Assembly (NCBI RefSeq): GCF_000170895.1 | Contig: NZ_ABCS01000086.1 | Coordinates: forward strand, 1 to 40,287 | Direction of reading: 5' to 3' | Source of the DNA: Plesiocystis pacifica SIR-1 | Lineage (GTDB): Bacteria; Myxococcota_A; Polyangia; Nannocystales; Nannocystaceae | Length of the DNA: 40,287 bases | In this document: positions 31,652 through 38,458 of the stretch, one piece after another | Numbering within the stretch: position 1 is the stretch's first letter | Layout of the letters: every line of letters begins with the position of its first letter | Translations under genes and position numbers: made by a program | The notes under the pieces: generated by a model | The model's database searches: none | Told to the model about the DNA's origin: nothing | The model's input: only the letters and a program-made list of their open reading frames with translations

Positions 31652-32329
31652 ATGTCCATCCAGCCCGCCAAGCTCCGTCCCGCGCGCCAACGCCGCAGTC
31701 AGCGGAGCCTCGAGCGCATCGTCGAGGCCCTCGACGCGCTCATCGAGGAGAAGACCTTCGAGGAGATCACCGTGCAGGAGGTCTGCACCCGGGCGGGCGT
31801 GGGCATCGGGACCTTCTACGACCGCGTGGGCAAGAAGGAAGACCTGCTCGAGCACCTGCGCCAGCGCTTCTACGCGGGGGTGCGCAGCTTCATCGACGAG
31901 GCCTTCACCCCGGAGCGCTTCGCCGACCACAGCCTCGAGCAGACCCTGCGCCTCAACGCCCGCGAGATGGTCGCGCTGCACCGCCAGCGACCCGGGGCGA
32001 TCCGGGCGACCATCGTCGAGGCGCGGCGGCGGGCGGCCTTTGGCGAGCACACCCGCCGGCTCAACGCCGAGCTGCTCGAGCGCGCGAGTTCGGTGTGGCT
32101 GAGCAAGCGCGACGAGCTTCGCCCCGGGCCGCCCCCAGAGCTCCTCGTTCGCCAGGCCTTCTTGATGGCCGCTGGCTACCTGCGCGAGGCGTTGATCTGG
32201 GAGGACCTGTGGCCCGCCGAGCCGGGCGCGCCCACGGGCGAGGCCGCCGATGTGGCCCACGCCGAGGCCCTGGCGACGATGTTGATTGGATTTTTGATCG
32301 GACCCCAAAGCGAGGAGAGCGCGACATGA
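31652..32329 (+). CDS. TetR family transcriptional regulator, likely autorepressor
   Basis: A 225-aa regulator with the TetR helix-turn-helix at about 35-65 (FEEITVQEVCTRAGVGIGTFY, then DRVGKKEDLLEHLRQRFY). The rest is a helical ligand-binding domain with no distinctive motif. A strong promoter and a palindromic operator sit immediately upstream, and the DUF962 gene overlaps the 3' end by 4 bases (ATGA). The pair is therefore one operon under control of its own first product. The effector may be related to fatty acids, judging by the second gene, but this is inference. Confidence 0.92.
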   Translation: MSIQPAKLRPARQRRSQRSLERIVEALDALIEEKTFEEITVQEVCTRAGVGIGTFYDRVGKKEDLLEHLRQRFYAGVRSFIDEAFTPERFADHSLEQTLRLNAREMVALHRQRPGAIRATIVEARRRAAFGEHTRRLNAELLERASSVWLSKRDELRPGPPPELLVRQAFLMAAGYLREALIWEDLWPAEPGAPTGEAADVAHAEALATMLIGFLIGPQSEESAT

Positions 32330-32781
32330 AGACCACACAGGAGTGGCTGGACGCCTACGGGGCGAGCCACCAAAACCCGACCAACAAGACGATCCACTGG
32401 ATCTGCATCCCGCTGATCATGATCAGCTTGCTCGGCCTGCTGGCCAGCATCCCGAGCCCCTTCGAGAGCCCGTGGCTGAGCTGGCCCATGGTCTTGCTGG
32501 TGTTCGCCGTCGTGTACTACGCGATGCTGTCCCGGCCCCTCGCCGTCGGCATGGTCGTCGTCAGCGTGGTCATGCTCGCGGCCGTCCACGCCCTGGCGAT
32601 CCTGCCCGTTCCGTTGTGGCTGAGCTCCGCGGCCATCTTCGTGGGCGCGTGGATCGTTCAGTTCATCGGGCACAAGATCGAAGGCGCCAAGCCGTCCTTC
32701 CTCGAGGACCTGCAGTTCCTGTTGATCGGCCCGATGTGGCTGCTGGCGCACCTCTACGAGCGCGCGGGCATCAGCTACTAG
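32326..32781 (+). CDS. Mpo1/YGL010W-like protein (DUF962)
   Basis: A 151-aa membrane protein of the family including yeast Mpo1, an Fe(II) dioxygenase that shortens 2-hydroxy fatty acids by alpha-oxidation. N-terminal MKTTQEWLDAYGASHQNPTN precedes NKTIHWICIPLIMISLL, a first helix with a conserved His; three more hydrophobic stretches follow; the C-terminal GHKIEGAKPSFLEDLQFLLI and PMWLLAHLYE carry the remaining conserved His and acidic residues. Translated from the ATGA overlap with the TetR stop. Its substrate in bacteria is unproven. Confidence 0.85.
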   Translation: MKTTQEWLDAYGASHQNPTNKTIHWICIPLIMISLLGLLASIPSPFESPWLSWPMVLLVFAVVYYAMLSRPLAVGMVVVSVVMLAAVHALAILPVPLWLSSAAIFVGAWIVQFIGHKIEGAKPSFLEDLQFLLIGPMWLLAHLYERAGISY

Positions 32782-32787
32782 TCCCGA

Positions 32788-32829
32788 GTCGTGGACGTGG
32801 GGCTGGGAGGGCGTGGCGTCGTCCACGAC
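32788..32829. repeat. Inverted repeat after the Mpo1-like gene
   Basis: GTCGTGGACG and CGTCCACGAC, ten bases each, separated by 22 bases. It follows the Mpo1-like stop (32781) and precedes the main terminator. A weak hairpin; may aid termination. Confidence 0.4.
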
Positions 32830-32844
32830 GGCTAAAACAGTCCG

Positions 32845-32876
32845 GAGTCCCGAGTCCAGCCTTGGACTCGGGACTC
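32845..32876. terminator. Bidirectional terminator between convergent genes
   Basis: A perfect 14-bp stem (GAGTCCCGAGTCCA with TGGACTCGGGACTC) with a GCCT loop. On the plus strand GATTCTTTGG follows; on the minus strand the sequence continues CGGACTGTTTTAGC. It separates the Mpo1-like gene from the convergent 32895-33524 gene, ending 18 bases from that gene's stop. Confidence 0.85.
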
Positions 32877-32894
32877 GATTCTTTGGTTCGCCGA

Positions 32895-33524
32895 TCAGCT
32901 GTAGGGGTTGATCTGCAGCTTGGGGTCCCACCACACGGAGCCCTGGCTGTTGCCCTCGCGCCACGAGTGCAGCTCGAGCCCGTACTGGAGCACGCCCGTG
33001 ACCTCCTGGCCGACCTCGAAGGTGATGTAGGGCCGGGTCATGGACGGCCGGTCGACCCGGGCGTCCTCGCCCGAGTTGCTGCCGCCGTTGGCCCACGGGC
33101 TGAAGGCGCTGTCGTTGTTCGTCCAGTCGTTGAAGGTGTCGCGCACGTAGTCGATGCGGTAGGCGTGGATGTCGTGCACGGCGAAGGTGAGCCGGCCGAT
33201 CGGGGGCTGGTCGCCGGTCATGAGCGCCGCGTTGGCGTCTTGCTGCGGGCGGCCCGTCGGCGTCCACTTCATGGCGATGAGGCGGACCGGGGCCATCTCG
33301 AGGCGGGGGTCGGGGGCGCTCCCGGCCTGGATCGCGTAGATGTTGACGCTGTCGCCTTGCATGACGGGCACCGGCGTATCCCCGCCGCCGTCGTGCAGCG
33401 CCTGGCCGCGGTAGCCGTACTTGATCGGCGGGTGGCCGCCCCCGTAGGGGTTGGGTTTCCCGAAGGTGCCGCCGTTCGAGAGGCCAGCGGGATCGATCAG
33501 GTAGTAAATCTGCATGAGAGCCAT
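32895..33524 (-). CDS. Unrecognised soluble protein, 209 aa
   Basis: A predicted cytoplasmic protein beginning MALMQIYYLIDPAGLSNGG. It has no signal peptide, membrane helix or cysteines in the folded part. Gly/Pro/Asn/Trp-rich segments (GKPNPYGGGHPPIKYGYRG, AFSPWANGGSNSGEDARVD, LHSWREGNSQGSVWWDPK) and alternating hydrophobics suggest a beta sandwich. The start with GAGGA nine bases before the ATG at 33524 is preferred over the longer upstream frame, whose residues look non-coding. The small soluble-beta layout recalls the PixA/AidA inclusion-body family only loosely, and I do not assign it. An A+T-rich upstream region implies strong or separate control. Confidence 0.7.
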   Translation of the reverse strand: MALMQIYYLIDPAGLSNGGTFGKPNPYGGGHPPIKYGYRGQALHDGGGDTPVPVMQGDSVNIYAIQAGSAPDPRLEMAPVRLIAMKWTPTGRPQQDANAALMTGDQPPIGRLTFAVHDIHAYRIDYVRDTFNDWTNNDSAFSPWANGGSNSGEDARVDRPSMTRPYITFEVGQEVTGVLQYGLELHSWREGNSQGSVWWDPKLQINPYS

Positions 33525-33811
33525 TGTTCTTGTTCCTCGTCTGTGTTCGTTGGTGTTTGCCCTCGATTGGGCAATGACGAGGTGTGGAGGTTGAACAATT
33601 GGATCCAATATTTAAATTCTGTGTCTTTCGATTGGCTAATGTGGTGTTTAGTGTAGTCGGGTTGGGAACACGAAACCGGCCGGCTCGCCGGATTGGGCAC
33701 GTGGAGGCAGCTCGGGGCCGATATCGAGCCGCTCGAGGGGGCGGGGCGGTATGGCGTACTCGCGCTCGCCGAATGTGGGGTTCACACAATTGATCTTTGG
33801 GCCTCGCCGCA
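33525..33811. other. A+T-rich upstream region of the 209-aa gene
   Basis: A 287-base gap whose middle (33590-33660) is the most A+T-rich stretch of the window. It includes the perfect palindrome ATTGGATCCAAT (33598-33609) and, read on the minus strand, TAAATA (33609-33614) that could be a -10 box with TTAGCC 19 bases upstream, a spacing too long to be sure. No gene is supported in it. Confidence 0.4.
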
Positions 33812-34345
33812 TTAGAGGAGGCAGCAGATCGGGCATACATAAAACAGCGTGACCCGATCGCTCGAATTCTTGGGCCAGGTGTAGATCTGGTCGCAGCCCA
33901 AGCCGCGCTCGAGCAGGGCGTCGCGGACCCGCGAGACGCCCGGCCCGCCCTCGAGCAGCACGACGGCCTTCATGCCGGCCTCATCGAGCTCGGCGGCGCG
34001 GACGAGCTCGTCGAGGAGGGCCTCGACCTCGGGCTCGAGCTGCTCGGCGTCGGCGTCGACCTCGAGGGGCCCGTGGCTGTTCGGGTGGCAGCGGTGCAGG
34101 CGAAAGCCCTCGCGGGTTTCGTCGAGGGTGCGTCGGCAGACGGGGTCGAGGATCTCGAGGACCTCGTCGACCGCGGGGTCGGCCCCGCCGAGGGGCTGAT
34201 CGGGGGGGAGCTCGACGGGCTCGACCCGGATCGCGGACGGGCTCGGAGCAGGCGCCGGCGTGGACGAGGACGGCGGCGCGCTCGCGGTGCAGCCCAGGCT
34301 CTGCCCGAGCACGAGCCCGGCCACCAACGCGCGCGTCCTCGCCAT
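33812..34345 (-). CDS. Small exported protein with conserved-looking cysteines
   Basis: A 177-aa product whose ATG (34345-34343) overlaps the stop of the PhyH gene (TGATG), so the two are translationally coupled. The N-terminal hydrophobic stretch ALVAGLVLGQSLGCTAS looks like a signal peptide, possibly a lipobox with Cys19 though the -3 residue (Ser) is poor. A Pro/Ser/Ala linker follows. The folded part has cysteines at VCRR, HRCHP, LGCDQ and YVCPICC, the last at the C-terminus. The segment MKAVVLLEGGPGVSRVRDALLERGL loosely recalls an OmpA-like turn but lacks its key residues. Function unknown. Confidence 0.6.
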   Translation of the reverse strand: MARTRALVAGLVLGQSLGCTASAPPSSSTPAPAPSPSAIRVEPVELPPDQPLGGADPAVDEVLEILDPVCRRTLDETREGFRLHRCHPNSHGPLEVDADAEQLEPEVEALLDELVRAAELDEAGMKAVVLLEGGPGVSRVRDALLERGLGCDQIYTWPKNSSDRVTLFYVCPICCLL

Positions 34346-36531
34346 CAGCGCTGCACCCAGCGCTCCATCGTCCCCGTGTCCTCGAGCACGCGGCGCATGC
34401 TCTGCTCGACCAGGCTCAGCTGCGCCGCGGGCCGGAAGGGGTTGAAGGGGCGCTCGAGGTAGACCATGGGGTTGCCCATCCAGCGCGGGCGGCCGCTGGC
34501 GTTGGGCGAGCTCGAGTGCATCATCAGCGGGTGGGTGATGTAGAGGTCGCCGGCCTTGCCCTTGACCTCGTGGAAGCGCGCGCACTGCTTGGTGATGTGG
34601 GTGCCGCGGTTGTTGGCAAAGTCGACGCCGCCGGGCTTGTGGGCGAGCTCGTGGATGACCCGCTGGGGGGAGTCGACGGCGAGCCAGGTGTTGCCGGACA
34701 GGGGCTGGAGGTCGGACACGACGGTGATGCAGACCAGGCCGTTGCGGATGGCGTCGAGGCGGGTCAGCGGCCCGGGGTCGTCGATGTGCCAGCTGCTCCA
34801 GTGGGGCTCGGGCGGGACCTGGCCGAGGTGGGCGTCGCCGCACAGGTTGAGGATCAGGTAGTTCTTCCAGGTCTTGGTCTTGATGCGATCGGGGCCGCCG
34901 AGGATGTCGCAGATGGCCGCCCAGCCCTTGGGGCTGAGCTCGGCGATGTCGAGGGTCTCGTCGCCGAGGATCTCGATGCGCGGCCAGGACCAGGTGGAGG
35001 GGCGGGCGATCTCGAAGTCGTCGAGGCGACCGGCGCGGTGCTCGGGGTCGTAGCCCCGGACCCAGCGCGTGGGATCTTCGCGGACCCGTCGCTCGCCCCC
35101 CTCGCGCCAGCGCTGGGCGACGGCCGGGTCGAAGGCGCCCTCGATGACGAGGTAGCCGTCGATCAAAAAGCGCTCGATCTGCTCGGCGTCGAGGAACTGG
35201 GGCGTCCACGGCTCGCTGCGGCGGCTGCGGGCGCGGGCCTCGGAGCTGCCGGGGTCTGGGCGCGTGGGCCGGGGCGGGTGGATGCCCAGGGCGCGCACGA
35301 ACAGGGCCTCGATCTGCGCGAGGCGGGGGCCGTCGTCGGCGTGGAGGTGGTCGTGGGTGGTCCCGCTGAGGCTCACCCGGGGGAGGTGGCGGAGCTCGCC
35401 AGAGCTGGGGTGGCGGTAGCTGGCGTGGACCAGCTCGCCGTCGTCGACGAGCAGCTCCTGCGCGCGGGCCAAGAGCGCCGCGCAGCCGTGGCGGTCGGCG
35501 AGCAGGCCGTTGTCGGTCCACAGCGTGCGGCCGAGGGCCGCGCCCGCGTCGCCGAGCAGGGTCGGCGCCCAGTCGGCGAGGGTCTCGAAGCGGCGCTCGA
35601 AGTCCTCGAGGAAGGTGTCGGGGTCGACGGTGTAGCGGGCCAGGGTCAGGGCCAGGAGGATCGGCACCGAGGTCGGCGTGAGCACCCGGGCGGCCTCGAG
35701 GGTGCGCGCCGCTTCGCCGGGCTCGCCCAGGAGCATGAGCGCGCGGCCGCGGAGGTAGAGGGCGGCGGGATCGCTGTCGGTGGCGGCGTCGTCGGGGTTG
35801 GCGGCCTCGTCCCCGTCGTCGGCGGGTCGGGGCTGGGCCGTGCGGACGATGATCGCCTTGGCCTCGCCGCGCTCGAGGGCCAAGAGCGCGCGGGCGTGTT
35901 GGACGGACTCGCGCAAGCTCGGGGAGAGAGCCTCGACCCGGGCGTGGGCGGCCGCGGCGTCGCCGAGCAGCAGGTCGACCCGGACCCGGGCGTCGACCCA
36001 TTCGGGGCTCGGGGGCGCGTCGCTCGGCGCGAGGGCGTCGAGGGCCTCGGCGGCCCGCTCGGGGGCGCCGCAAAAGCGCAGCGCGAGGGCTTCGTCGACG
36101 GTCGAGGCGTGCACCTCGGCCTCGTCTGCGGGCGCGAGGCGACGGCGCGCGGCGGCCCACCCGAGGGCGTCGGCGAAGTCGCTGGCGAGGGCTCGGGCCC
36201 GGGCTTGGATGCGCGGTTGATTGCAGCGCGCCGCCTCGCCGAGGGCGTCGAGGGCCTGGGTGTAGTCGCGGGCGATGAAGCTGCCGACGCCGGCGACGAA
36301 GTCGACCAGGCCGGCGGGGCGGGGGGCGCTGCGGTTGCGCGCGAGGGCCTCGCCAAAGTCGGCGCGAGCCCCCGCCCACAGGTGACGCCGGGCCCGGCTC
36401 ATGCCGCGGATGACGTAGGCGGGGGCGCCGATGCTCCGGGCGCATTCGTCGGCGACGGCGGAGTCGTGGCGACCCTCGTTCAGCTGTTCGTAGAGGCGCA
36501 TGTAGAGCCGCTGATCCACCTCAGCGAGCAT
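34345..36531 (-). CDS. Phytanoyl-CoA dioxygenase (PhyH)-family domain fused to N-terminal TPR-like region
   Basis: A 728-aa cytoplasmic protein. Residues 1-about 330 are helical repeats like TPRs (for example ADFGEALARNRSAP, AARTLEAARVLTPTSVPILL) that may bind partners. The C-terminal half (about 440-728) is a 2-oxoglutarate/Fe(II) dioxygenase of the PhyH family: IERFLIDGYLVIEGAFD start, SSWHIDDPGP with the iron-binding His582-x-Asp584, YITHPLMMHSSSP with a distal His (probably His672) and GRPRWMGNPMVYLERPF with an Arg for 2-oxoglutarate. The substrate cannot be predicted; family members hydroxylate lipids, antibiotics and amino acids. The start is the ATG at 36531, with Met11 at 36501 as an alternative. 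Longer in-frame sequence upstream is antisense to other genes. Confidence 0.85.
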   Translation of the reverse strand: MLAEVDQRLYMRLYEQLNEGRHDSAVADECARSIGAPAYVIRGMSRARRHLWAGARADFGEALARNRSAPRPAGLVDFVAGVGSFIARDYTQALDALGEAARCNQPRIQARARALASDFADALGWAAARRRLAPADEAEVHASTVDEALALRFCGAPERAAEALDALAPSDAPPSPEWVDARVRVDLLLGDAAAAHARVEALSPSLRESVQHARALLALERGEAKAIIVRTAQPRPADDGDEAANPDDAATDSDPAALYLRGRALMLLGEPGEAARTLEAARVLTPTSVPILLALTLARYTVDPDTFLEDFERRFETLADWAPTLLGDAGAALGRTLWTDNGLLADRHGCAALLARAQELLVDDGELVHASYRHPSSGELRHLPRVSLSGTTHDHLHADDGPRLAQIEALFVRALGIHPPRPTRPDPGSSEARARSRRSEPWTPQFLDAEQIERFLIDGYLVIEGAFDPAVAQRWREGGERRVREDPTRWVRGYDPEHRAGRLDDFEIARPSTWSWPRIEILGDETLDIAELSPKGWAAICDILGGPDRIKTKTWKNYLILNLCGDAHLGQVPPEPHWSSWHIDDPGPLTRLDAIRNGLVCITVVSDLQPLSGNTWLAVDSPQRVIHELAHKPGGVDFANNRGTHITKQCARFHEVKGKAGDLYITHPLMMHSSSPNASGRPRWMGNPMVYLERPFNPFRPAAQLSLVEQSMRRVLEDTGTMERWVQR

Positions 36532-36642
36532 GCCCCACGCGTCTCGCCTTGGCCACAGTTCGCTGCCCTCGCAGCATCCACGGGGACGGGGCGGAACACA
36601 CGCGGGGGCAAAAACTGCGGTGGAGTTTGCTAGCATCCGGCC

Positions 36643-37014
36643 ATGGCGGACGAGCAGCACTGCGAAGACGAGCACGGGCACGACGACGACCACGGTGGTG
36701 GGGGCGGCGGAGGCAACACCGACTTCCTCGACCTCGAGATCAGCAAGGTGCTCTACTCCGAGGCCGAGGGCGTGACCCGGGAGGCCTTCCGCGAGCTGCT
36801 CAAGGACGCGGCCAAGCGCCAGTGGCAGGCGCGCTTCGGCGATCAGATCGACGCCCTGGCCAAGCTCGCCGTCGACGAGCTGCTCGCCGACGTGACCACG
36901 AACCTCGAGATCGAGGCCAAGATCGCCGCCCGGCAGGCCGCGCGCGAGGGCGTGGACGCCAAGGTCTCGGCGCTGCTCGGGGGCGACTCGGGCAGCGACG
37001 CCGACGGGGAGTGA
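36643..37014 (+). CDS. Small His/Asp-rich hypothetical protein
   Basis: A 123-aa cytoplasmic protein. The first 25 residues (MADEQHCEDEHGHDDDHGGG) are His/Asp/Glu-rich with a Cys and then a Gly run, a likely metal-binding or disordered tail. The remainder is a helical domain: NTDFLDLEISKVLYSEAEGV, FRELLKDAAKRQWQARFGDQ, LAKLAVDELLADV, ending in an acidic tail. I recognise no family. It diverges from the TPR-PhyH gene, and is followed by a short direct repeat. Confidence 0.65.
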   Translation: MADEQHCEDEHGHDDDHGGGGGGGNTDFLDLEISKVLYSEAEGVTREAFRELLKDAAKRQWQARFGDQIDALAKLAVDELLADVTTNLEIEAKIAARQAAREGVDAKVSALLGGDSGSDADGE

Positions 37015-37020
37015 ACCGGA

Positions 37021-37048
37021 GGTCGCTCTCAGGGTCGCTCTCAGGGTC
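37021..37048. repeat. GGTCGCTCTCAG direct repeat (2.3 copies)
   Basis: Two perfect 12-base units plus GGTC, immediately after the stop of the His-rich gene. Non-coding, significance unclear. Confidence 0.8.
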
Positions 37049-37170
37049 AAGGGGGCACGGGCCACGGACGCTGGGTTGATCTCGGCGATGGACGGGGAGG
37101 TCTCGGTGTGGCTACTCTCTGTGGGCTGCGGCATCCCCGCTTCCTCTTTGCCCGCTGAGCTCCGAGCCCC

Positions 37171-38382
37171 GTGTCCCTGTCGCTGATCGATCCCGAGACT
37201 CGCTTCGCCATCGTCCGCGTGGCGGACTCCGAGCGCGCGCGCACGGCCGTGTACCGCTTCCGGCACACGGTCATGGTCAACGAGCGCGGGTGGGTCGACG
37301 TCGCGGGCATCGACCCCTTCGACGAGCAGGTCAACACCGACGAGGACGAGGCCGAGGGCGTCTCGCACCTGTACTCGGGCAGCCTCTACGGCGGCGAGCT
37401 CGACTCGACGGCGCGGCTGCGGATCTGGAAGCCGGGAGAGGTCCCCTCCCAGCGACGCGCGGCCCTCGAGCTCGCGCGCTTGCCAGGCCTGGCCCAGGCC
37501 TGCGTCGCCGAGCTCGACATGATCGTCGCCCACCCCGAGCTCGGGAGTCGCGACCACCTGCCGGTCGCGGCGCTGTTCCGGGCGGCCTTCGACCTCATCC
37601 TCGAGGCGGGGGCCCAGGCGCTGTTCTTCACCGTGCACCCGGGCCTGGCCGCGGCCGCGGGCCGGGTGTTCGGCGCGCGCCGCTACGGCGCCAAGGTCCG
37701 CCAGGAGCTCGACGGCCCGGCCGTGCCCATGGTGATCATCCCCTCGGACACGGCCTACCTCGAGCGCGCGGGGGCCCTGTTCGTGGCCTCGGCCTGGAAG
37801 CACTTCGTGCTCGCCCGGCGCCCGCGGGTGGATCTGACGCCCTTCGTCGACGAGCTCGTCGACGAGCTCGCCTCGCCCATGCCCGAGGACGCGCGCTGGA
37901 GCACCTACGAGGAGCGCTTTTATCGACGCGGCGTGCAGCGCTGGTCCTTCTTCGACGGCCTGCGCGACGGCGTCGTCGAGGAGCTCCTCGCCCGCGGCGA
38001 GGGCCAGGTCTACGACGTCGGCGAGGCGCTGTTCGAGCAGGGCGACAGCTCCCAGCAGATGTACATCGTGCTCGAGGGCTGCTTCGAGATCTTCGTCAAC
38101 GCGCGCAGCGTCGACGTGGCCAGCGAGGGGGAGCTGATCGGCGAGATCGCCATGCTCAGCTCGCCCGAGGACGGGCGCAGCGCGAGCGCGAAGGCGCTGA
38201 TCCCCTCGAAGGTCATCGCCCTGGATGGGGCGGCGCTCAAGGCTCTGACCTTTGGGGACCCCGAGGCGGGGCACCAGGTCATGGTCAACCTGGCGCGCTT
38301 CGTGGCCGAGCGCTTCCACGAGCGGGTCAAGGTGGGGCTGCGGCTCGAGCGAGAGCTCGACGAGCTGCGCGACGAGAGCTGA
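37171..38382 (+). CDS. FeeM/N-acyltransferase-like domain fused to a cyclic-nucleotide-binding domain
   Basis: A 403-aa protein. Residues 1-about 230 resemble the acyltransferase fold of N-acyl amino acid synthase FeeM and autoinducer synthases: FAIVRVADSERARTAVYRFR, TARLRIWKPGEV, VAELDMIVAHPELGS, and AALFRAAFDLILEAGAQALFF. The C-terminal 250-385 is a cyclic-nucleotide-binding jelly roll: LFEQGDSSQQMYIVLEG, then GELIGEIAMLSSPEDGRSAS, the phosphate-binding cassette. So output might be regulated by cAMP/cGMP or another nucleotide. FeeM makes long-chain N-acyl tyrosines; the substrate here is inferred only by family. The GTG start at 37171 is the only choice giving the whole acyltransferase domain. 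Confidence 0.75.
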   Translation: MSLSLIDPETRFAIVRVADSERARTAVYRFRHTVMVNERGWVDVAGIDPFDEQVNTDEDEAEGVSHLYSGSLYGGELDSTARLRIWKPGEVPSQRRAALELARLPGLAQACVAELDMIVAHPELGSRDHLPVAALFRAAFDLILEAGAQALFFTVHPGLAAAAGRVFGARRYGAKVRQELDGPAVPMVIIPSDTAYLERAGALFVASAWKHFVLARRPRVDLTPFVDELVDELASPMPEDARWSTYEERFYRRGVQRWSFFDGLRDGVVEELLARGEGQVYDVGEALFEQGDSSQQMYIVLEGCFEIFVNARSVDVASEGELIGEIAMLSSPEDGRSASAKALIPSKVIALDGAALKALTFGDPEAGHQVMVNLARFVAERFHERVKVGLRLERELDELRDES

Positions 38383-38458
38383 GGCCGCCGCGCCGTGTTC
38401 CAGGGGTAATTGGGGTTGAGTTAATCCGATCGGGGGGCCGCGGGTATTGCATGAGTGG

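Noticed and set aside
34345..38319. A 1324-aa minus-strand open frame reaching across 4 kb
   Set aside because: Only its 3' 728 codons encode the TPR-PhyH protein. Upstream of 36531 it runs antisense to the His-rich and FeeM-like genes and has no family features.
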